This document shows, piece after piece, positions 1-6,184 of a stretch of 8,143 nucleotides of DNA (positions are counted from its first letter, which is position 1; every line of letters starts with the position of its first letter). A model generated the notes under the pieces. It saw nothing but the letters and a program-made list of their open reading frames with translations. It was not told where the DNA came from and did no database searches. The translations under genes and the position numbers were made by a program. The stretch is from Rhodobacter sp. (GTDB taxonomy: Bacteria > Pseudomonadota > Alphaproteobacteria > Rhodobacterales > Rhodobacteraceae), in NCBI GenBank assembly GCA_027482795.1, contig JAIXVS010000351.1, forward strand, positions 1-8,143, read 5' to 3'.

Positions 1-554
1 ACCTTTAGCGCGTTCATCACCGTGCCTGCGCCCGTTTGGATACCGCAGGCCAAGGGCCCAAGAATCTCCAGCTGCGCCGATGGATCGACCTTTACCACAT
101 TCGCCTCGTGGCAAATGGCATGGCTGGCCCAAGACGATTGCCCGAAAAAGTTCGAGTGAATCTTTTCCGCGCCTTTGGAAATCGCAACCGAGCCGTCGGC
201 GCGGGTGGCGAAAAAGTTGCGGGGGAAAAACTCGTAGCAATAGGAAATGTCATGATCGCGGCAAGAAGGGCAGGTGCCGCAGGAATTGAACGTCATCACA
301 ACATGATCGCCCGCCTTTACCTTTTTCACGGCGCTTCCGACACGTTCGACAATGCCCGCCCCTTCATGCCCCAAAACCACGGGCATGGGGGTAGGCAGGT
401 GGCCTGCCATCACCACCAAATCGGTGTGGCAGACCCCCGTTCCAACGACCTTGACCAAAATCTCGTCAGGGCGCGGTTCGTCCAACTGGATGTTTTCGAT
501 GGACAAATCTTGCCCTGCGCCGCGCGCAACTGCGGCCCGAATTTGAATAGTCAT
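1..554 (-). CDS. Zinc-dependent aryl (benzyl) alcohol dehydrogenase, partial (C-terminal half beyond the left edge)
   Basis: Oxidises a primary aromatic alcohol to the aldehyde with NAD+ in the cytoplasm. The first 184 residues are visible and the frame is open to the window edge. The GroES-like domain shows the catalytic zinc ligands Cys42 (GVCHTD), His63 (in GHEGAG) and Cys170 (in LACGIQTGAG). Structural zinc ligands are Cys92, Cys95, Cys98 and Cys106 (C-x2-C-x2-C-x7-C). The segment around 165-180, LGPLACGIQTGAGTVMN, is typical of the XylB/AreB benzyl alcohol dehydrogenase group within medium-chain dehydrogenases. The NAD-binding Rossmann half lies outside the window. The ATG at 554 follows an AGGA-type ribosome site and a 25-base gap after the aldehyde dehydrogenase stop, so the two genes are probably co-transcribed. 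The substrate is inferred; 4-hydroxybenzyl alcohol is a plausible alternative to benzyl alcohol. Confidence 0.9.
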   Translation of the reverse strand, partial: MTIQIRAAVARGAGQDLSIENIQLDEPRPDEILVKVVGTGVCHTDLVVMAGHLPTPMPVVLGHEGAGIVERVGSAVKKVKAGDHVVMTFNSCGTCPSCRDHDISYCYEFFPRNFFATRADGSVAISKGAEKIHSNFFGQSSWASHAICHEANVVKVDPSAQLEILGPLACGIQTGAGTVMNALK

Positions 555-579
555 TTTGTGTTCCTGTATGCTTAGGCGA

Positions 580-2052
580 TTAGAACGGATACATCACAGC
601 GTCGGGACGCGAGGTGATCCAGACCCACTGGGTGAACTCTTCCCAGATTGCGGGGCCAGAAATGCGGCTGCCGTTGCCCGATTTACCGCGCCCACCAAAG
701 GGGGCGTTGGGGCTGGCCATCACGGTTTGATCGTTGATGTGCAGGTGGCCAACACGCAGGCGCATACCCAATTTGCGGGCGCGAACGGTGTCCTTGGCAA
801 TCAGGCCAGCGGCCAGACCGAATTCGGACATATTGGCCAACTCGACAGCGTGATCGTCGTTGTCATAGGCCACAACCACAGCCACGGGGCCAAAGATTTC
901 TTCTTCAAACGCGCGCATGCCTGGCTTTACGCCCGACAAAACGGTTGCGGGGAACATACGGCCGTTGGGCGTACCGCCCGCCAGCAGCTTTGCACCCTTG
1001 GCAACGGCATCATCGACAATCGCTTTGACCAGCGCAGCTTGGTTGTCCGAGATCAGCGGCCCAAGGGCGCATTGCTCGGTCGCAGGGTTGCCCACGGGCA
1101 GGCGGCCCGCCTTGGTGGCAAGTTCCGCGGCCAGTTTATCGGCCATTGCGGCTGGGGCCAAAATCATGCCCGTTGCCATGCAAATCTGCCCTTGGTGCAG
1201 CCACGTGCCCCAAGCAGCATTGGCAGCGGCCAGATCAAAGTCTGCATCATCCAGAACGATCAGGGCATTCTTGCCGCCCAGTTCCAACTGAACCTTTTTC
1301 AGGTTACGCCCGCAAGCCTCGCCCACCTTTGCGCCCACATTGGGCGAGCCGGTGAAAGAGACCATCGCGATGTTTTTGTCTTCGCATAGCGCCGTGCCCA
1401 CTTCGGCCCCACCGGGGATGATGTGCAGCAAATCGGCTGGCAGGCCAGCGGCCTCGAAAATGCGGGCAATAATAACGCCGCCCGTGATGGGGGTGCGTGG
1501 GTCTGGCTTGTGGATAACCGCATTGCCCGTGGCCAGCGCAGCCGCAATCGCGCGTACCGACAGGATCAGGGGGAAGTTGAAGGGCGAGATGACACCCACA
1601 ACGCCATGCGCCACGCGGATAACTTCTTCGTCGCGCCCATCCAGCGATGGCACAACGCGGCGCGTCTCTTCGGTTGCTGCATCGGCTGCGGCGCGCAGGA
1701 AGCCTGCCGAATGTTCAATTTCAATGGCAGCCTTTGGAAAGATCGACCCAGTTTCGCGAATGATCCAAGGGATCAGCTCTTCGCGGTTCGCTTCCAAAAT
1801 GTCAGCAGCATCGCGCAAAATTTTGGCGCGGGTGGCAGGCGCAGTGGCCTCCCAAGCGGGTTGCGCGGCGGCGGCAGCTGCGGCGGCGCGGGCCACATCG
1901 GCTGCGTTGCCATTGCCAACTTTGCCCACATGGCTGCCGTCGGCAGGTGCGGTTACGTCATAAACCCCGCCCTTGGCGTGGCCCCAACCGCTGGAAAAAA
2001 TCATTCCTGACCAAGCGTCTTGTGCCAGAAAAACCGGTGCTGATCCGTCCAT
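580..2052 (-). CDS. NAD(P)-dependent benzaldehyde dehydrogenase (XylC/AreC-type aldehyde dehydrogenase)
   Basis: Oxidises an aromatic aldehyde, probably benzaldehyde or a hydroxylated derivative, to the carboxylic acid. The 490-residue protein is a normal aldehyde dehydrogenase length. Visible catalytic parts are Asn159 (SPFNFP), Lys182 in HKPDPRT, a FTGS cofactor turn near 233-236, general base Glu257 (ELGGKN), nucleophile Cys291 (GQICMATG) and the EEIFGPV motif near 384-390. The KPDPRT form, in place of the common KPSE, is what I associate with benzaldehyde dehydrogenases. An eight-alanine run lies near residues 56-63. The frame is open 34 codons further upstream, but the ATG at 2052 is preferred. 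It sits four bases after a strong GGGAGGA ribosome site and gives the usual family N-terminus. It heads an operon with the alcohol dehydrogenase and is divergent from the XylR/DmpR-type regulator. Confidence 0.93.
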   Translation of the reverse strand: MDGSAPVFLAQDAWSGMIFSSGWGHAKGGVYDVTAPADGSHVGKVGNGNAADVARAAAAAAAAQPAWEATAPATRAKILRDAADILEANREELIPWIIRETGSIFPKAAIEIEHSAGFLRAAADAATEETRRVVPSLDGRDEEVIRVAHGVVGVISPFNFPLILSVRAIAAALATGNAVIHKPDPRTPITGGVIIARIFEAAGLPADLLHIIPGGAEVGTALCEDKNIAMVSFTGSPNVGAKVGEACGRNLKKVQLELGGKNALIVLDDADFDLAAANAAWGTWLHQGQICMATGMILAPAAMADKLAAELATKAGRLPVGNPATEQCALGPLISDNQAALVKAIVDDAVAKGAKLLAGGTPNGRMFPATVLSGVKPGMRAFEEEIFGPVAVVVAYDNDDHAVELANMSEFGLAAGLIAKDTVRARKLGMRLRVGHLHINDQTVMASPNAPFGGRGKSGNGSRISGPAIWEEFTQWVWITSRPDAVMYPF

Positions 2053-2056
2053 TCTA

Positions 2057-2063
2057 TCCTCCC
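2057..2063 (-). promoter_or_regulatory. Ribosome binding site of the aldehyde dehydrogenase
   Basis: GGGAGGA on the minus strand, four bases before the ATG at 2052. It decides the start against the in-frame upstream ATG at 2154, which would add 34 residues unlike the family N-terminus. Confidence 0.85.
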
Positions 2064-2183
2064 TAGATAGCGGCCTTGTGCGGCCCTGAATTCGTTGCTG
2101 CGCGCTGCAAAAAGCAAACTGCGCCGTTCCTCCCAGAACGAGTGATGCAAACAAAGCATGAGAAAATGATTTGGCAACAAATA

Positions 2184-2212
2184 TTTATAAGTTACCATCT
2201 TATGTGTTTAAA
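2184..2212 (-). promoter_or_regulatory. Candidate sigma-70-type promoter of the dehydrogenase operon
   Basis: On the minus strand TTTAAA (2212-2207) and TATAAA (2189-2184) are separated by exactly 17 bases. They match the -35 and -10 consensus at 4/6 and 5/6 positions. Transcription would begin near 2177, leaving a leader of about 125 nucleotides. The palindrome at 2217-2228 would then be centred near -46, where an activator can contact RNA polymerase. This is a consensus reading only; the region is AT-rich, so chance matches are possible. Confidence 0.45.
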
Positions 2213-2216
2213 TTAT

Positions 2217-2228
2217 TGTTTATAAACA
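2217..2228. promoter_or_regulatory. Perfect 12-bp palindrome, candidate operator
   Basis: TGTTTATAAACA is a perfect dyad in the divergent regulatory region, immediately upstream of the proposed -35 of the dehydrogenase promoter. It is a plausible binding site for the adjacent Fis-type HTH regulator, but its sequence differs from the two CATG-centred dyads further on, so it may bind another protein or be an AT-rich coincidence. Confidence 0.35.
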
Positions 2229-2243
2229 TTAATTTTACCCATC

Positions 2244-2272
2244 TTGCATTTCATGTGGTTTCATGAAATACT
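2244..2272 (+). promoter_or_regulatory. Candidate promoter of the XylR/DmpR-type regulator gene
   Basis: TTGCAT (2244-2249) and AATACT (2267-2272) with a 17-base spacer match the sigma-70 hexamers at 3/6 and 4/6. The palindrome at 2259-2268 lies in the spacer and touches the -10. Binding there would block this promoter, which would give negative autoregulation as is known for XylR-family regulators. Weak by consensus alone. Confidence 0.3.
2259..2268. promoter_or_regulatory. CATG-centred palindrome (proximal candidate enhancer site)
   Basis: TTTCATGAAA is a perfect 10-bp dyad. A further half-match, ATTTCATG, lies at 2248-2255, one helical turn (10 bp) away. The centre is 29 bp from that of the related dyad at 2287-2298. 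This is close to the roughly 30-bp separation of paired upstream activating sequences in XylR/DmpR promoters as I recall them. Confidence 0.4.
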
Positions 2273-2286
2273 GAAATCTGATTGAA

Positions 2287-2298
2287 AATTCATGAATT
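2287..2298. promoter_or_regulatory. CATG-centred palindrome (distal candidate enhancer site)
   Basis: AATTCATGAATT is a perfect 12-bp dyad sharing the TTCATGAA core with the site at 2259-2268. It ends eight bases before the ATG of the regulator gene at 2307, so occupancy would also affect that gene's own expression. Confidence 0.4.
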
Positions 2299-2306
2299 GG
2301 TGAAAC

Positions 2307-3986
2307 ATGGGCGAGCGTATCACCCTATCGGAAGCTTCCCGAAGGGCGCCGCGAATCACCGCGCGCGGGGATAGCAAACTGCTGGAAGAAGGGGCCGCGC
2401 CCACCTTGGCTGATCTGGCGGGTGCGCTGCAATTTGCGCTGGGCGATGGGCGCATCTGGCTGTCTGACCAGCGCATGGTGATGATGCAAACCGAGGTGCT
2501 GGGCAATTTGCGGCGCGATATCATCAAATCCATGGGGCTGGATACGGCGCGCAAGCTGTTTTATCGCACGGGCTGGGGCCAAGGCCAGCTTTACGCTGAT
2601 CTGGTGCGCAAACGCTTTCACCAAAACGATCTTACAGCCGCCCTTGCTGCGGGCCCGCGCCTGCACACCATGGAAGGCTTTGTCAAAGTCACCACCAAAC
2701 GGTTCGAGTTTGATGTAAAGCGCGGCCATTACCACGGCGAATTTCATTGGCACGACAGCACCGAAGCCGTGGAACACACCAAAGCTTTTGGCGTTTCCGA
2801 TTGCCCAACCTGCTGGATGCAGGTCGGCGCGCCCGCAGGCTTTACTTCGGCGCTGCTGGGCCAGCCTGTGATCTTCCGTGAAGTGGAATGTATGGGCATG
2901 GGGGCCGAACGCTGCGTTGTGATTGGCCGCAACGCCGCCGCTTGGGGCGATGATGTGCCAGAACTGCGCGATTTTTCGCCAGCCCCAGAACGCCAGCGCA
3001 GCAAACCTTGGAACCCGTCTGACGCTTCTCAAACGGCGGGCACCCAAGATGTCCCCCACGCGATTTTGGGCAAAACCGTTGTGATCGAACGGGCCAAGCG
3101 CCTGCTGGAACGTGTGGCAGGCTATGACGAGCCCGTCATCTTTTTGGGCGAGGCTGGCACGGGCAAAGAATACTTCGCCCGCCGCCTGCACGAAATTGGC
3201 CGCACCCCGCAAGGCCCGTTTGTGACGATCAATTGCGATGCCATTGCCAGTGGCCAGTCGGACTTGGCATTGTTTGGCAGCGGTGGCGCGATAGAGCGCG
3301 CCCAAGGCGGCACGTTGTTCTTGAACGATCTGTTCTTGCTGCCGCGCGCCCAGCAATCGCAACTGGCGGCCTATTTGGCGGGGGTTACACCACAGGCAAA
3401 ACCATTGCGCATCATGTCTGCCACAGGCAGCGCGCCCCGTGAAGCGGTCGCCAGCGGCGCATTTCGCGGCGATCTTTATTATCGGCTTTCCTTGCTGCCC
3501 ATCGTTATTCCACCCCTTCGCGATAGGCGCGATGATCTTTCAATGCTGGTCAATCACTTTGTGCAAACCCACAGCAGACGGCACCGCAAACCGCTGCGGC
3601 AAGTTACATCCGCCGCGATGGATTTGCTGATGCGCTATGATTTTCCAGGCAATGTGCGTGAATTGTCCAATATGATCGAACGCGGGGTGATCTATGCCGA
3701 ACCTGGCGGCGATCTGGAGATTTCGCATATCTTCACTGGCATGGAACAGATGCCCGAATTTGTGGATGGCTTGCACAAATCGGGCCGTATCGTGCGCCGC
3801 AGCACGCTTGGCACTGCGCATGATCCTGTCGGGGGGCGTACCTTTGACGAGTTGGAACAAGATACCTACACCGCCGCGCTAAAGGCGGCGAATGGAAATG
3901 TCTCGGCTGCTGCGCGCGCGCTGGGCCTAAGCCGTGCCAAGTTTGATTACCGTTTGGCAAAATTGGGCCTGCCCAAAAGGCCCTAG
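2307..3986 (+). CDS. XylR/DmpR-family transcriptional activator lacking the GAFTGA loop
   Basis: Cytoplasmic aromatic-responsive regulator, 559 residues (family about 560). A XylR_N effector domain (about 33-165) is followed by a V4R domain (about 165-215), a linker (about 220-250), an AAA+ domain (about 252-480) and a Fis-type HTH (about 515-556, ending AARALGLSRAKFDYRL). By my alignment to the phenol sensors MopR/DmpR, zinc ligands Cys169, Glu192, Cys195 and Cys203 and phenol-contacting His120 and Trp148 are conserved, all at a constant offset of 14. Walker A is intact (GEAGTGKE, 281-288), as are Arg387 and Arg393 of FRGDLYYRL and the FPGNVREL segment. Two things are odd. Only nine residues separate LFG (322-324) from GGTLFL (334-339), against about 21 in NtrC, so GAFTGA is missing. 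Walker B reads Asn340-Asp341 where Asp-Glu is normal. It probably controls the divergent dehydrogenase operon, perhaps without sigma-54. The ATG is preceded by a weak GGTGA site. Confidence 0.93.
   Translation: MGERITLSEASRRAPRITARGDSKLLEEGAAPTLADLAGALQFALGDGRIWLSDQRMVMMQTEVLGNLRRDIIKSMGLDTARKLFYRTGWGQGQLYADLVRKRFHQNDLTAALAAGPRLHTMEGFVKVTTKRFEFDVKRGHYHGEFHWHDSTEAVEHTKAFGVSDCPTCWMQVGAPAGFTSALLGQPVIFREVECMGMGAERCVVIGRNAAAWGDDVPELRDFSPAPERQRSKPWNPSDASQTAGTQDVPHAILGKTVVIERAKRLLERVAGYDEPVIFLGEAGTGKEYFARRLHEIGRTPQGPFVTINCDAIASGQSDLALFGSGGAIERAQGGTLFLNDLFLLPRAQQSQLAAYLAGVTPQAKPLRIMSATGSAPREAVASGAFRGDLYYRLSLLPIVIPPLRDRRDDLSMLVNHFVQTHSRRHRKPLRQVTSAAMDLLMRYDFPGNVRELSNMIERGVIYAEPGGDLEISHIFTGMEQMPEFVDGLHKSGRIVRRSTLGTAHDPVGGRTFDELEQDTYTAALKAANGNVSAAARALGLSRAKFDYRLAKLGLPKRP
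3965..3983. terminator. Weak hairpin between convergent genes
   Basis: GGGCCT (3965-3970) and AGGCCC (3978-3983) form a perfect 6-bp stem with a 7-base loop. It overlaps the last codons of the regulator and lies just past the stop of the convergent AraC-type gene. Neither strand has a real T-run (AATTTT follows on the minus strand), so efficient intrinsic termination is doubtful. It is the only candidate in the 27-base convergent gap. Confidence 0.25.
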
Positions 3987-4013
3987 GCCGCTGATATGGC
4001 AGAAAAAGACTAT

Positions 4014-4928
4014 CTAGCCGTGATCGAATGCAGCGCGGTAGGCAGATGGTGCCCGCCCTGTCACCCGCCGAAACGCGCGCGAAAAATAGGACGGGTCTTC
4101 ATAGCCCAGACTATAGCCGACCGACGCCACAGATGCGCGGGTGTAAACCAGCAGGCGGCACGCCTCGCGGATGGTGGCAGTTTCAATCACTTCGGCAGCA
4201 GGCTGGCCCGTGGCGGCATGGCAAATGCGCGACAAATGGCGCGGCGATATGCCCAAGGCATTTGCATAGTCATCCAGCCGCCAAGGCGCGCGCAGATGTT
4301 GGGCCAGCAGGGCCTGAAACTGCACAAAGCGTGGGTCTGTCTGCGGCCCCTTTGCCATATCAGCCGCAGCAAACCCGCGCTGAACAACACAAGCCAGTTG
4401 CATCGCCTGCGCCCGCAGCATCAGGGTGCGCAGCGCATGTGTGGCGGCGTGCTCGGCCTCAATAGTTTGAAAAATATCAATTATGTTATCAGTTACGGGT
4501 AAAAACCCTGCCCTGCCCAAGGCGGTTTCCTGCATTTGCGCGGGGGCCAACACCTCGGGCAGGGTTTGTAGGGGTACCGTCAGAACCCAGCCTTGTGTGC
4601 CTGCTGCAAAGGTAAATCCATGCACCACGCCCGTGGGTACATTCAGCAAAAACGGAGGTTCAATCTGCGGGGTGGCCCCATCCAGCCGAACAGTAGCCGC
4701 ACCTTCGGAAATCAGAAAAAACTGGTGCAAATGCGGGTGGCGGTGCGGGGCGATATGCCAATCTAAACCTGCCGCGCGTGAGGGGATTGTTTCAATATGC
4801 AGCACATCTGGCAAAGCCTGTTCTTCGCCATAAAGGTTCCATTTTGGAATGGCATTGGCGGGTTTCTGGGGGTGGGGGATGTTGGTGCGCATGTCCGAAA
4901 AATGCCATACAATATCCGCCCCGTCCAT
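4014..4928 (-). CDS. pobR: AraC/XylS-family transcriptional regulator, probable PobR
   Basis: Probable activator of the divergent pobA in response to 4-hydroxybenzoate. The 304-residue protein has an N-terminal cupin-like ligand domain (about 40-135) with a histidine-rich strand HRHPHLHQ (62-69) and VPTGVVHGFTF (98-108). A C-terminal double HTH follows (about 200-300): first helix pair in WRLDDYANALGISPRHLSR, second in VASVGYSLGYEDPSYFSRAF. An IPxxxLYGE stretch near residue 27 fits AraC-type PobR proteins, which as I recall start shortly before it. The start is uncertain: ATG 4928 has AGGA almost touching it, and the in-frame ATG at 4892 (292 residues) would place the protein start closer to that motif and free the proposed pobA promoter. 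Assignment to PobR rests mainly on the divergent pobA neighbour; the AraC family itself is certain. Confidence 0.85.
   Translation of the reverse strand: MDGADIVWHFSDMRTNIPHPQKPANAIPKWNLYGEEQALPDVLHIETIPSRAAGLDWHIAPHRHPHLHQFFLISEGAATVRLDGATPQIEPPFLLNVPTGVVHGFTFAAGTQGWVLTVPLQTLPEVLAPAQMQETALGRAGFLPVTDNIIDIFQTIEAEHAATHALRTLMLRAQAMQLACVVQRGFAAADMAKGPQTDPRFVQFQALLAQHLRAPWRLDDYANALGISPRHLSRICHAATGQPAAEVIETATIREACRLLVYTRASVASVGYSLGYEDPSYFSRAFRRVTGRAPSAYRAAFDHG
4908..4913 (+). promoter_or_regulatory. Candidate -10 element of the pobA promoter
   Basis: TACAAT matches the sigma-70 -10 consensus at 5/6 positions, about 74 bases before the pobA ATG. No good -35 lies 16-18 bases upstream, as often seen where an AraC-type activator is needed. 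It falls inside the regulator's reading frame if that gene starts at 4928, but in the intergenic space if it starts at 4892. Confidence 0.3.
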
Positions 4929-4986
4929 TCCTGTTTGAAAAGCGCGCCGCTAACTTGCGCCACAGTTGCAGGATTTGGGGGCGAAT

Positions 4987-6156
4987 ATGAAAACCAATGT
5001 GGCCATTATTGGCGGTGGTCCTGCGGGGCTGCTGTTGTCGCAATTGCTGATGAAAGCGGGTATTTCGACTGTCGTTATCGAACGGCAATCGCGCGACTAT
5101 GTTCTTTCGCGCATTCGGGCGGGGGTGCTGGAATCTGGTACGGTGGAACTTTTGCGCGAAGCAGGCGTTGGCGCGCGGATGGCCGCCGAAGGCATTCCAC
5201 ATCACGGCTGCATTCTAACCTCTGACGATACGATGATCCGCATCGATTTTCACGAAAGCTGCGGCAAAGAGGTGATGGTTTACGGCCAAACCGAAGTGAC
5301 CCGCGATTTGTATGATGCGCAAGAGGCGCTGGGCGCGCAGATTTTTCACAATGCCGCCGATGTGGCGTTGTATGAATTGCACCCCGATGCGCCCTATGTG
5401 ACCTTTACCCATAACGGCGCGCCGCAGCGGGTGGATTGCCAGTATATCGCGGGCTGTGATGGGTTTCATGGCGTCAGCCGCCAAGCCATTCCCACCGATG
5501 TGCGGCGCGAGTTTGAAAAGGTTTATCCCTTTGGCTGGCTGGGTGTTCTATCGCGCACCCCGCCCGCGCATGAGGAATTGATCTATGCCAACCACCACCG
5601 CGGCTTTGCGCTGGCATCCATGCGCAACCCCAACCTGTCGCGTTACTATATCCAAGTGCCGCTGACCGATAAGGTCGAAGATTGGAGCGATGAGGCGTTC
5701 TGGGACGAGCTGTGCGCACGTCTGCCTGCCGAGGTTGCCAGCGGTTTGGTGCGCGGCCCGTCGATTGAAAAAAGCATAGCCCCCCTGCGCAGTTTTGTGT
5801 GCGAGCCGATGCAGTGGGGGCGCCTGTTCCTGTGCGGCGATGCAGCCCATATCGTGCCGCCCACGGGGGCCAAGGGGCTGAACTTGGCCGCATCTGATGT
5901 GTTCTATCTGACCCGCGCGCTGAAGGCGCATTTTTTGGATGGGTCGGGCGATTTGCTGGCGCGCTATGGGGCCGACGCACTGGCGCGCGTGTGGAAGGCG
6001 ATGCGGTTTTCATGGTCGATGACCACGATGCTGCATCAATTTCCTGATCAAAGCGAATTTGATCTGCGGATGCAGCGGGTCGAACTTGCCACGCTCAACA
6101 GCTCTGGCGATGCACGCAAGATTCTGGCCGAAAACTATTGTGGATTGCCATATTAG
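4987..6156 (+). CDS. pobA: 4-hydroxybenzoate 3-monooxygenase (p-hydroxybenzoate hydroxylase)
   Basis: FAD enzyme that converts 4-hydroxybenzoate, NADPH and O2 to protocatechuate, the entry to the protocatechuate branch of the beta-ketoadipate pathway. At 389 residues it is close to the Pseudomonas enzyme (394). Seen directly are the FAD dinucleotide fold GGGPAGLLL (9-17), Arg33-Gln34 and Tyr38 in the NADPH-specificity segment, SRIRAGVLE (41-49), the DG motif in GCDGFHGVSRQ (156-166) and GDAAHIVPPTGAKGLNLAAS (284-303). Substrate-site residues equivalent to Pseudomonas Tyr201, Ser212, Arg214, Tyr222, Pro293 and Tyr385 are present as Tyr200, Ser211, Arg213, Tyr221, Pro292 and Tyr384. The C-terminus stops at NYCGLPY without the Pseudomonas tail. 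The ATG at 4987 matches the known N-terminus (MKTxVAIIG) and has a GGGGG stretch just upstream; a TTG start at 4966 is unlikely. It is divergent from the AraC-type regulator. Confidence 0.97.
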   Translation: MKTNVAIIGGGPAGLLLSQLLMKAGISTVVIERQSRDYVLSRIRAGVLESGTVELLREAGVGARMAAEGIPHHGCILTSDDTMIRIDFHESCGKEVMVYGQTEVTRDLYDAQEALGAQIFHNAADVALYELHPDAPYVTFTHNGAPQRVDCQYIAGCDGFHGVSRQAIPTDVRREFEKVYPFGWLGVLSRTPPAHEELIYANHHRGFALASMRNPNLSRYYIQVPLTDKVEDWSDEAFWDELCARLPAEVASGLVRGPSIEKSIAPLRSFVCEPMQWGRLFLCGDAAHIVPPTGAKGLNLAASDVFYLTRALKAHFLDGSGDLLARYGADALARVWKAMRFSWSMTTMLHQFPDQSEFDLRMQRVELATLNSSGDARKILAENYCGLPY

Positions 6157-6184
6157 GCGGCGTTAGGGGCGTAAACCATGGGGT

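Noticed and set aside
556..1389. Plus-strand open frame of 277 codons opposite the aldehyde dehydrogenase
   Set aside because: It is antisense to a well-conserved enzyme and its translation shows no family features.
2054..2070. Small stem (CTATC/GATAG) around the ribosome site of the aldehyde dehydrogenase as a riboswitch or thermometer
   Set aside because: A 5-bp stem that leaves the ribosome site in the loop is too weak and too common to support an RNA switch.
2120..2135. Sigma-54 -24/-12 lookalike on the minus strand upstream of the aldehyde dehydrogenase
   Set aside because: It has GG-N10-GC, but the rest of the -24 and -12 elements match poorly (GAG for CAC, GC for TT). The regulator also lacks the sigma-54 contact loop. 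Kept as a competing hypothesis: it would put the CATG dyads near -154 and -184, a distance that suits XylR-type enhancers.
2053..2154. N-terminal extension of the aldehyde dehydrogenase from an upstream ATG
   Set aside because: The extra 34 residues do not resemble the family, and the strong ribosome site points to the ATG at 2052.
2325..3362. Long minus-strand open frame (345 codons) opposite the XylR/DmpR-type regulator
   Set aside because: Its composition and lack of recognisable domains mark it as an antisense shadow of a clearly homologous gene.
4954..4968. Repeated TTGC pair 11 bases apart before pobA as an AraC-type operator
   Set aside because: The match is only four bases and the spacing is not the roughly 21 bases usual for AraC-family half-sites.
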